Shown here: positions 7,260 to 12,748 of the stretch, one piece after another
Position numbering within the stretch: the first letter of the stretch is position 1
Layout: each line of letters opens with the position of its first letter
Origin: JAVVUJ01 sp964582545
Lineage (GTDB): Bacteria; Bacillota; Clostridia; Peptostreptococcales; Anaerovoracaceae
Reading direction: 5' to 3'
Assembly (NCBI GenBank): GCA_964582545.1
Contig: CAZOSB010000036.1
Coordinates: 1-22,972, forward strand
DNA length: 22,972 bases
Program-made: the position numbers and the translations under genes
Notes under the pieces: model-generated
Seen by the model: the letters and a program-made list of their open reading frames with translations, nothing else
Databases searched by the model: none
What the model was told of the DNA's origin: nothing

Positions 7260-8611
7260 AAATAGTAGGAATTATTGCAGAATACAATCCTTTTCACAAG
7301 GGGCATCTTTATCACCTGAAGGAATCTTTAAAAATGGTGGATACGGATACCTCTGTTTGTGTGATGAGCGGAAATTTCACTCAAAGGGGTGAACCTGCCA
7401 TGGTGGATAAGTGGGTTCGAGCCAGAATGGCTGTGGAATCTGGTGTAAGCATAGTTTTTGAGTTGCCTTTTATCTATGCTTGCAACAGCGCAGAATACTT
7501 TGCAAAAGGAGCGGTCAGGGTTTTAAACAGCACCGGTCAGGTGACCCACCTATCCTTCGGCAGCGAATGCGGTCAGTTGAAACCTCTGGTAGAGACGGCT
7601 GAGTTATTGGCATGGGAAAGAGCGGATTACAAGAGTGCTTTAAGGGACCTTTTAAGGACAGGCTTATCCTATCCGCGAGCAAGGCAGAGAGCTTTGGAGG
7701 AGTGTTACGGTGAGTCCTATGGTCAGCTGCTGGGTTCGCCCAATAATATTTTGGCGGTGGAATATTTAAAACAGTTGCTTCTTACGGATAGCTCCATAAG
7801 ACCTATCACGGTAAAGCGATATGGTAGTGATTATAAATCCTTTGCGGCTTCAGGAACCTGGGCCAGCGCCATGGCCATACGTTACCTTTTGGAGTCCGGA
7901 CAGGGACAGAAGGTGTTCCACGAAGTTCGGAACTTTCTTCCTCCGGCTTCGGCGGAAATTTTAGAAAGCTTTATGGGAGATACAGGTAGCGGGGAACACC
8001 AGAAGTTACCGATTACATTGGAGGACTTTCGGCTTTTGTTGACCTATAAAATTACATCCACCCCAGAGGAAGAGTTGGCGGAAATCTTTTCCGTAGGGGA
8101 GGGGCTAGAGAACAAGATGAAAAAAGCATTGTGGAAATCGGGCAGGGAAAGAGTCGCAGGGATAAGTCAAAAAGGTGAGAAGGAAAGGATAACCGCAATG
8201 ATCGATGAAATAGAGGAAACTGTGTTGGAAAAACCTGTGAAGTCCTTGGTAAAAAACATCCTTTCCAAACGTTATACGGAAACCGGTATCCAAAGGTCGC
8301 TCATACATTTGCTCATGGATCTCACAAAGAGGGATTTCTCTGAGATGGATCAAGGCAAGGAAATCTATTGCAGATTGTTGGCAGCGGATGGATTTGGCAG
8401 GACCGTCATGGGGAAAATGAAGGGGCAAGAAGGAAAGCTTTTGCAGAATCGGTTGAAGCAGAGAACGGATCTTTCCCCCTGTTTGGAAAAGATGTTACGT
8501 TATGATTTAAAAGCTTCGGATGTTTACCATTTGGTCACAGGGGTGGAACCCTACAGGGGTTCGGACTTGGTTCATTCCCCTTACGTAAAGGTCGTTCATC
8601 GAAAATATTAA
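7256..8611 (+). CDS. tmcAL: tRNA(Met) cytidine acetate ligase TmcAL (YlbM)
   Basis: Forms acetyl-AMP from ATP and free acetate and acetylates the wobble cytidine C34 of elongator tRNA-Met, helping it to discriminate AUG. The N-terminal nucleotidyltransferase fold shows the expected IIAEYNPFHKGHLYHL with HxGH (HKGH, 14-17), followed by VMSGNFTQRGEPAMVDKW and ELPFIYACNSAEYFAKGAV, all typical of YlbM/TmcAL. Length 451 residues is slightly above B. subtilis YlbM. It starts 3 bases inside the end of ylbJ (ATGA overlap), implying coupled translation. The next gene is acetate kinase, so two acetate-handling enzymes are neighbours. No clear terminator follows. Confidence 0.92.
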   Translation: MKIVGIIAEYNPFHKGHLYHLKESLKMVDTDTSVCVMSGNFTQRGEPAMVDKWVRARMAVESGVSIVFELPFIYACNSAEYFAKGAVRVLNSTGQVTHLSFGSECGQLKPLVETAELLAWERADYKSALRDLLRTGLSYPRARQRALEECYGESYGQLLGSPNNILAVEYLKQLLLTDSSIRPITVKRYGSDYKSFAASGTWASAMAIRYLLESGQGQKVFHEVRNFLPPASAEILESFMGDTGSGEHQKLPITLEDFRLLLTYKITSTPEEELAEIFSVGEGLENKMKKALWKSGRERVAGISQKGEKERITAMIDEIEETVLEKPVKSLVKNILSKRYTETGIQRSLIHLLMDLTKRDFSEMDQGKEIYCRLLAADGFGRTVMGKMKGQEGKLLQNRLKQRTDLSPCLEKMLRYDLKASDVYHLVTGVEPYRGSDLVHSPYVKVVHRKY

Positions 8612-8753
8612 TTTAGAATTTTATAAAAATATAGATGTATTCGTTGAAAAAATATATTATAATAGTCAAAGGTATGGTTTTGCATTTTGAAATGCGATGT
8701 ATCTCAATCTGTTGGAAAACAATTTATCAATATTAAATGGAGGAAAAAATTAA
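8612..8753 (+). promoter_or_regulatory. ackA upstream region with probable promoter
   Basis: This 142-base gap is very AT-rich. TATAAT at 8658-8663 is a perfect -10 box, but no good -35 lies 16-18 bases upstream (the nearest TTGAAA at 8644-8649 is only 8 nt away). A small palindrome, GCATTT-TG-AAATGC (8682-8695), lies about 20 bases past the predicted start of transcription and could be an operator or merely chance. The ackA ribosome site GGAGG is at 8739-8743. Confidence 0.5.
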
Positions 8754-9947
8754 ATGAAAGTACTAGTAATCAATTGCGGTAGCTCTTCTTTAAAGTATCA
8801 GGTCATGGACATGACCGATGAGAGCGTACTGGCCAAGGGTCTGGTGGAAAGAATCGGTCTGGAGGGTTCTCTTATCTCCCATGAAAAAACAGGCATGGAC
8901 AAGCTGAAACGAGAAGTGCCCATGAAAGACCATAAGGAAGCCATCGGTCACGTACTGGATGCAGTTATGGATGCTGAGCACGGTGTGGTAAAGTCTATGG
9001 ACGAAATCGGTGCTGTAGGTCACAGGGTGGTACATGCAGGAGAAAAATATGCAAGCTCTGTATTGATTACTCCCGACGTTATTCAAGCCTTGGAAGAATG
9101 TATCGAATTGGCTCCTTTGCACAATCCGCCTAACTTAGCTGGAATTGCAGCATGCCGCGAGTTAATGCCAAACACTCCCATGGTAGGCGTTTTTGATACG
9201 GCATTCCATCAGACGATGCCTCCTGAATCTTACATTTATGCGATTCCTTATGAGTTTTATGAAAAATATGGAATTCGACGATATGGTTTCCACGGAACGA
9301 GCCATAAGTATGTAGCGCAGAGAGCATCTGATATTCTGGGCGTAAATATAAAAGACTTAAAACTGATCACCTGTCATCTGGGCAACGGTGCTTCCGTTTC
9401 CGCCATTAAGAGAGGCGTTTGTATCGACACCAGCATGGGCTTTACACCGTTGGAAGGCTTGGTTATGGGAACTAGATCCGGAGATTTAGACCCAGCCATC
9501 GTTTCCTTTATCAGGGAAAAGGAAAAACTCAACCCCGGTGAAGCTACGGAGATCTTAAATAAAAAATCCGGAGTACTAGGGATTTCCGGTGTCAGCAGTG
9601 ACTTTAGGGATTTGGAAAATGCAGTTGCCGAAGGAAATGAAAGAGCCGCTTTGGCATTAAAGGTGTTTGCGCATAAGGTGCGATTCTATATCGGTGCTTA
9701 CATCGCAGAAATGAACGGTGTGGATGCAATCATATTCACTGCAGGCGTAGGGGAAAATGATATCGGCATGAGAGATGTAATCTGTAACGATTTAGGAAAC
9801 TTAGGCATCAAGTTGGATCCTGTTAAAAACAAGGTGAGAGGGAAAGAAACCATCATCAGCAGGGAGGATTCAAAAGTAACGGTTATTTTGATTCCTACCA
9901 ATGAGGAATTGATGATTGCAAGAGACACATTTGAAATCGTAAAGTAA
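8754..9947 (+). CDS. ackA: Acetate kinase
   Basis: Cytoplasmic enzyme that interconverts acetate + ATP and acetyl phosphate + ADP; in fermenting anaerobes it makes ATP by substrate-level phosphorylation. All key residues match the classic acetate kinase numbering: N7 in INCGSSSLK, R91 in GHRVVHAG, D148 in DTAFH, H180 in GFHGTSH, R241 in GTRSGDLDP and E384 in NEELMIA. Length 397 residues is normal. Strong GGAGG is 10 bases before ATG 8754. Phosphotransacetylase (pta), the usual partner, is not in the window. In the B. subtilis ylb order rpmF would come soon after ylbM, so ackA sits inside a conserved neighbourhood. No obvious terminator separates it from rpmF, which nevertheless has its own promoter. 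Confidence 0.97.
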   Translation: MKVLVINCGSSSLKYQVMDMTDESVLAKGLVERIGLEGSLISHEKTGMDKLKREVPMKDHKEAIGHVLDAVMDAEHGVVKSMDEIGAVGHRVVHAGEKYASSVLITPDVIQALEECIELAPLHNPPNLAGIAACRELMPNTPMVGVFDTAFHQTMPPESYIYAIPYEFYEKYGIRRYGFHGTSHKYVAQRASDILGVNIKDLKLITCHLGNGASVSAIKRGVCIDTSMGFTPLEGLVMGTRSGDLDPAIVSFIREKEKLNPGEATEILNKKSGVLGISGVSSDFRDLENAVAEGNERAALALKVFAHKVRFYIGAYIAEMNGVDAIIFTAGVGENDIGMRDVICNDLGNLGIKLDPVKNKVRGKETIISREDSKVTVILIPTNEELMIARDTFEIVK

Positions 9948-10005
9948 TCATCTTTGAATATTGCATGCAGTTATGAAATATTTACAATGAAAATTCAAAA
10001 TTGTA

Positions 10006-10035
10006 TTGACAAGACAGATTTCGAGAATATATAAT
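10006..10035 (+). promoter_or_regulatory. rpmF promoter
   Basis: Consensus TTGACA (10006-10011), 18-nt spacer and consensus TATAAT (10030-10035). Transcription should begin near 10042, giving a leader of about 29 bases that contains AAGGAGGTG, a near-perfect ribosome site. This is the strongest promoter-like match in the window, as suits a ribosomal protein gene. Confidence 0.85.
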
Positions 10036-10070
10036 ATAACAGTTATATTTAAGGACAAGGAGGTGTAAAA

Positions 10071-10253
10071 ATGGCAGTTCCAAAGAGAAAAACATCAAAA
10101 GCTCGTAGAGACAAAAGAAGAGCGCCAAACATGAAGATGGCAGCGCCGGGATTATCCACATGTGCTCAGTGCCACGAGCCAAAGCTTCCGCATAGAGTTT
10201 GTCCAAATTGCAATTATTACGACGGCAAGGAAATTGTTGCTTCAGAGGCATAA
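10071..10253 (+). CDS. rpmF: 50S ribosomal protein L32
   Basis: Small basic protein of the large ribosomal subunit, 60 residues. It begins MAVPKRKTSKARRDKRRA as in bacterial L32 and keeps all four zinc-ribbon cysteines (C31, C34, C44, C47; CAQC and CPNC), so it is the zinc-binding form. The ribosome site AAGGAGGTG is strong and the promoter is close to consensus. In many bacteria rpmF is preceded by yceD (DUF177) and followed by fatty-acid genes such as plsX; neither is present here. Confidence 0.97.
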   Translation: MAVPKRKTSKARRDKRRAPNMKMAAPGLSTCAQCHEPKLPHRVCPNCNYYDGKEIVASEA

Positions 10254-10255
10254 GA

Positions 10256-10387
10256 ATGAATGTGTTTAATGAGCAAGTAATTTTATTCATCGTAGTAGTG
10301 GTGATCATCATTTTAGTTTCCATACAATATACTTTGAATAAGATTCTAAGAGTATTAAACGAAATGAAAGACAAACGAAAGTATTGA
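10256..10387 (+). CDS. Small single-span membrane protein (43 residues), unknown function
   Basis: A short reading frame from ATG 10256 to TGA 10385-10387 begins 2 bases after the rpmF stop. The ribosome site AGAGG (10244-10248), inside the end of rpmF, is 7 bases upstream. The protein has a short polar N-terminus (MNVFNEQ), one strongly hydrophobic helix (VILFIVVVVIIILVSIQY) and a positively charged helical tail (LNKILRVLNEMKDKRKY), so it should sit in the membrane with its tail inside. The frame is open further upstream (to 10199) but that part overlaps rpmF in another frame and is unlikely to be translated. A terminator follows 16 bases after the stop, so gene and terminator fit together. 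I do not recognise a family; it may be a conserved microprotein or a spurious frame, and the ordered layout favours a real gene. Confidence 0.62.
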   Translation: MNVFNEQVILFIVVVVIIILVSIQYTLNKILRVLNEMKDKRKY

Positions 10388-10403
10388 ACTTTTGATTATC
10401 AAT

Positions 10404-10445
10404 AAAAGGTATAAATGAGTGAATTTTCTCTATTTATACCTTTTT
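10404..10445 (+). terminator. Intrinsic terminator after rpmF and the small membrane protein
   Basis: A 13-bp stem (AAAAGGTATAAAT at 10404-10416 with ATTTATACCTTTT at 10432-10444), a 15-nt loop and a T run ending at 10445, then GGTTTTTATT. On the minus strand the stem is followed by only four T, so it may also stop some dapA transcription arriving from the other side, but weakly. Confidence 0.85.
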
Positions 10446-10455
10446 GGTTTTTATT

Positions 10456-10485
10456 AAACTATATAGTTTTCAGTATAGTTTTCAT
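10456..10485. repeat. Short palindrome overlapping a 12-bp tandem repeat
   Basis: AAACTATATAGTTT (10456-10469) is a perfect 14-bp palindrome. Overlapping it, TATAGTTTTCA occurs twice in tandem with a 12-base period (from 10462 and from 10474). Both lie between the convergent ends of the rpmF transcript and dapA. Function unknown; it may contribute to mRNA 3' end structure. Confidence 0.5.
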
Positions 10486-10506
10486 TTTTTCTGATGTTGT
10501 TTTCCT

Positions 10507-11385
10507 TTAAATCAAACCATAATCCTTCATTTCTTTTTTCAAAGCATTTATGGTCGTTTTCTCAGGAGGGATCAAGGGCAACCGGTAGGCCATATCGATT
10601 TTTCCCATGAGGAAAAGAGCCGCTTTTACCGGGACAGGATTTACCTCAATGAATAGTGAATCGATCAATGGTTTCATGGCCAACTGTATTTCGGCAGCTC
10701 TTTCCGTATTTCCTTGCAGATATTCCATAACCATGTTGTGAGTATCCTTAGGTGCAATGTTTGCTACGGTGGAGATGACGCCTGAACCTCCGATGGAAAG
10801 CAAAGGAACGACCATGTCGTCATTACCGGAATAAAGTGCAAAATCGGGTGAAATGCTTTTTGCCATCTCTACCACTTGAGACATGTTGCCGCTGGCTTCT
10901 TTAATTCCTACAATGTAAGGATGTTGGGCCAGAACTGACACGGTGGAGGGAGTGATGTTTACACCTGTTCTGCTGGGCACGGAATAGATAATAATGGGAA
11001 GTTCTACCTTGTCTGCAATGGTGGTGTAATGAGTAATCAATCCCTTTTGTGTACACTTGTTGTAATAGGGGGTAACCAATAATAATCCGTCTACCCCTAC
11101 TTTTTTCAGTTCCAATGACATGTAAATCGCGTGAGCTGTATCGTTGCTACCGGCTCCGGCAATGACGGGAACCCGACCGTTTACCTTATCTACTGTATAT
11201 TTAACAACCTTGATATGTTCCTTATCATTCAGCGTGGAAGATTCTCCAGTGGTACCACAGATGATTATTGCATCGGTACCCTGAGAGAGTTGCCAGTTTA
11301 TCAACCGACCCAGGCTTGGAAAATCAACCTTTCCTTTTTTGAAGGGCGTAACGATAGCCACTCCTGAACCTGTGAATAGTGTCAT
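10507..11385 (-). CDS. dapA: 4-hydroxy-tetrahydrodipicolinate synthase
   Basis: Condenses pyruvate with aspartate semialdehyde, the first step committed to diaminopimelate and lysine. It forms a TIM barrel. The Schiff-base lysine is K162 in GIKEAS; the proton-relay residues are T46 in GTTGESS, Y108 in TPYYNK and Y134 in IIYSVPSRTG, with R139 at the entrance. Length from the preferred start is 292 residues, the usual size. The frame also opens at GTG 11403, but the purine-rich site GAGAGGA lies inside that extension and 10 bases before ATG 11385, so 11385 is preferred and gives the typical start MTLFTGSGVAIVTPF. It is transcribed after asd on the minus strand, with 166 bases between, so the two make consecutive enzymes. 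Its 3' end faces the rpmF unit. Confidence 0.95.
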   Translation of the reverse strand: MTLFTGSGVAIVTPFKKGKVDFPSLGRLINWQLSQGTDAIIICGTTGESSTLNDKEHIKVVKYTVDKVNGRVPVIAGAGSNDTAHAIYMSLELKKVGVDGLLLVTPYYNKCTQKGLITHYTTIADKVELPIIIYSVPSRTGVNITPSTVSVLAQHPYIVGIKEASGNMSQVVEMAKSISPDFALYSGNDDMVVPLLSIGGSGVISTVANIAPKDTHNMVMEYLQGNTERAAEIQLAMKPLIDSLFIEVNPVPVKAALFLMGKIDMAYRLPLIPPEKTTINALKKEMKDYGLI

Positions 11386-11471
11386 AAATACACATCCTCT
11401 CACTTAATTTCATATTTCTACCTTCTGTATTGTATTAATCAAGTGCTTTTCTTGTGCATTTTATGAAGTAG

Positions 11472-11499
11472 ATTCTATAATAATAATACTAGTTCGCAA
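11472..11499 (-). promoter_or_regulatory. Possible dapA promoter overlapping the hairpin
   Basis: Read on the minus strand, TTGCGA (11499-11494), a 16-nt spacer and TAGAAT (11477-11472) form a fair promoter; the predicted start near 11465 gives a leader of about 80 bases. The -35 box lies in the left arm of the long hairpin, so DNA or RNA structure could affect its use. This is inference from motif match alone. Confidence 0.4.
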
Positions 11500-11535
11500 T
11501 AAAAAACCATGTTTTTAATTGCGAACTAGTATTAT
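11483..11535 (-). terminator. Long perfect hairpin between asd and dapA (terminator or attenuator candidate)
   Basis: ATAATACTAGTTCGCAAT (11483-11500) pairs perfectly with ATTGCGAACTAGTATTAT (11518-11535): 18 bp. After one A-A mismatch, five more A-T pairs bring the loop down to 5 nt (11507-11511). It lies 17 bases past the asd stop codon. On the minus strand the following bases (TATTATAGAATC) are only partly T-rich, so termination may be incomplete, allowing some asd-dapA readthrough. On the plus strand the stem is followed by ACTTTTTTCC, but no plus-strand gene leads into it. Confidence 0.6.
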
Positions 11536-11551
11536 ACTTTTTTCCTTTGAG

Positions 11552-12547
11552 TTAGAGCTTTATCAATTCTTCAGCAATCTGTATGGCGTTGGTGGCAGCT
11601 CCTTTTCGGATGTTATCTGCAACTACCCACAGGTTTAATCCGTTTGGCACGCTGAAATCTCTTCGAATTCTTCCCACGAATACCTCGTTTCTTCCTGCAA
11701 CCTCTCGGGCCAAAGGATAAACGTTGTTGGTGGGGTCATCCTGCACAATGACGCCGGGGAAGGCTGCCAGAAGTGCTTTCACATCCTCTAATTCAAAAGG
11801 TTTTTCAAATTCAAGATTGATGGATTCACTATGTGAGTCAAATACCGGAACTCTTACAGTTGTAGCTGTAATCGCTATGGAATCGTCGTTAAAAATCTTT
11901 TGAGTTTCGTTGATCATCTTCATTTCTTCCTTTGTATAACCGTTGTCTAAGAAGACGTCAATATGAGGTAGGCAATTTCCTGCAATCGGATGAGGGTATG
12001 CTAGTTTTAAGTCTGTTCCTTTTAATCCTTCTTCAAGATCTTTAATACCTTTTAAACCCGTTCCGGAAACTGCCTGATAAGTAGAATAAATGATCCTTTT
12101 GATGGTGTATTTATCATGCAGAGGCTTTAAAGGAACTACAGCCTGTATAGTAGAACAGTTGGGATTGGCGATGATGCCTTTGTTCCATTTGATATCTTCT
12201 GCATTTACTTCGGGAACCACCAATGGCACGGTTTTATCCATTCTCCAAGCGCTGCTATTATCTACTACAACGCAGCCGTGAGCAGCAGCGATGGGTGCAT
12301 ATTTTTCACTGGTGGATCCACCAGCTGAAAAAAGTGCAATATCGATGGGCTTGTCAAAAGAATGTTCAGTAAGCTCCTCTACAACATAATCCTTTCCTTT
12401 GAACGTTACGGTACTCCCTGCGGATTTTGCGGAAGCCATCATATATAAATTTTCAAAAGGAAAGTCTCTTTCCTCCAAAACCTTCAGGAAAGTGCTGCCG
12501 ACAAGTCCTGTTGCGCCTACAATTGCTAAATTCGGTTTCTTGTTCAT
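11552..12547 (-). CDS. asd: Aspartate-semialdehyde dehydrogenase
   Basis: NADPH-dependent reduction of aspartyl phosphate to aspartate semialdehyde, the branch point for lysine/diaminopimelate, threonine and methionine. The N-terminal Rossmann motif is GATGLVG (11-17); the catalytic cysteine is C131 in ANPNCST and the active-site histidine is H239 in RVPVFDSHSES. SAGGSTS and DNSSAWRM are further family landmarks. Length 331 residues is normal. AAGGAG is about 7 bases before the ATG (complement of 12545-12547). It is the first gene of the minus-strand asd-dapA pair and diverges from the diguanylate cyclase gene. No lysine riboswitch fits in its leader of about 27 bases. Confidence 0.96.
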   Translation of the reverse strand: MNKKPNLAIVGATGLVGSTFLKVLEERDFPFENLYMMASAKSAGSTVTFKGKDYVVEELTEHSFDKPIDIALFSAGGSTSEKYAPIAAAHGCVVVDNSSAWRMDKTVPLVVPEVNAEDIKWNKGIIANPNCSTIQAVVPLKPLHDKYTIKRIIYSTYQAVSGTGLKGIKDLEEGLKGTDLKLAYPHPIAGNCLPHIDVFLDNGYTKEEMKMINETQKIFNDDSIAITATTVRVPVFDSHSESINLEFEKPFELEDVKALLAAFPGVIVQDDPTNNVYPLAREVAGRNEVFVGRIRRDFSVPNGLNLWVVADNIRKGAATNAIQIAEELIKL

Positions 12548-12580
12548 AATTTTCTCCTTCTTATTTTTATTTTTCTAAGT

Positions 12581-12609
12581 ATTATATACTATTTTTAACC
12601 TTGTGTGAA
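12581..12609 (-). promoter_or_regulatory. asd promoter
   Basis: On the minus strand, TTCACA (12609-12604), a 17-nt spacer and consensus TATAAT (12586-12581). The start of transcription should be near 12574, about 27 bases before the asd start codon. Confidence 0.7.
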
Positions 12610-12615
12610 TGGAAA

Positions 12616-12671
12616 GTTTCAGTTTTTTCCTATAAATATGCCTTGAATTTCTTTTAAACTTTTTCTGAAAC
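12616..12671. promoter_or_regulatory. Inverted repeat between divergent promoters, possible operator
   Basis: GTTTCAG (12616-12622) and CTGAAAC (12665-12671) are perfect 7-bp inverted copies 42 bases apart. The left arm is 6 bases from the asd -35 box and the right arm 2 bases from the TTGACA of the divergent gene. This position suits a shared regulator, but the arms are short and chance is not excluded. Confidence 0.35.
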
Positions 12672-12673
12672 CT

Positions 12674-12702
12674 TTGACATACTATACTTTATATGGTAAT
12701 CT
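12674..12702 (+). promoter_or_regulatory. Promoter of the diguanylate cyclase gene
   Basis: Consensus TTGACA (12674-12679), 17-nt spacer, and a weak -10 TAATCT (12697-12702) with an extended TG at 12694-12695. It would start transcription near 12709, leaving about 40 bases before the preferred TTG start at 12749. The TTG of this -35 box is also the first possible start codon of the long reading frame, which argues against translation beginning there. Confidence 0.55.
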
Positions 12703-12748
12703 TAGGAAGTTAATTGTTACATTTTTAGTTAATGAAAGGGTAATTAGC

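Noticed and set aside
9982..10005. Terminator after ackA (TACAAT ... ATTGTA)
   Set aside because: Only six A/T-rich pairs with no T run; too weak to call.
9982..10374. Minus-strand open frame of 130 codons opposite rpmF
   Set aside because: It lies antisense to rpmF, its promoter and the small membrane protein frame, has no family resemblance and no ribosome site; it is a shadow of AT-rich sequence and coding sense.
11386..11482. Lysine riboswitch before dapA or asd
   Set aside because: The predicted leaders (about 80 and 27 bases) are too short for the lysine aptamer, and I see no matching multi-stem fold.
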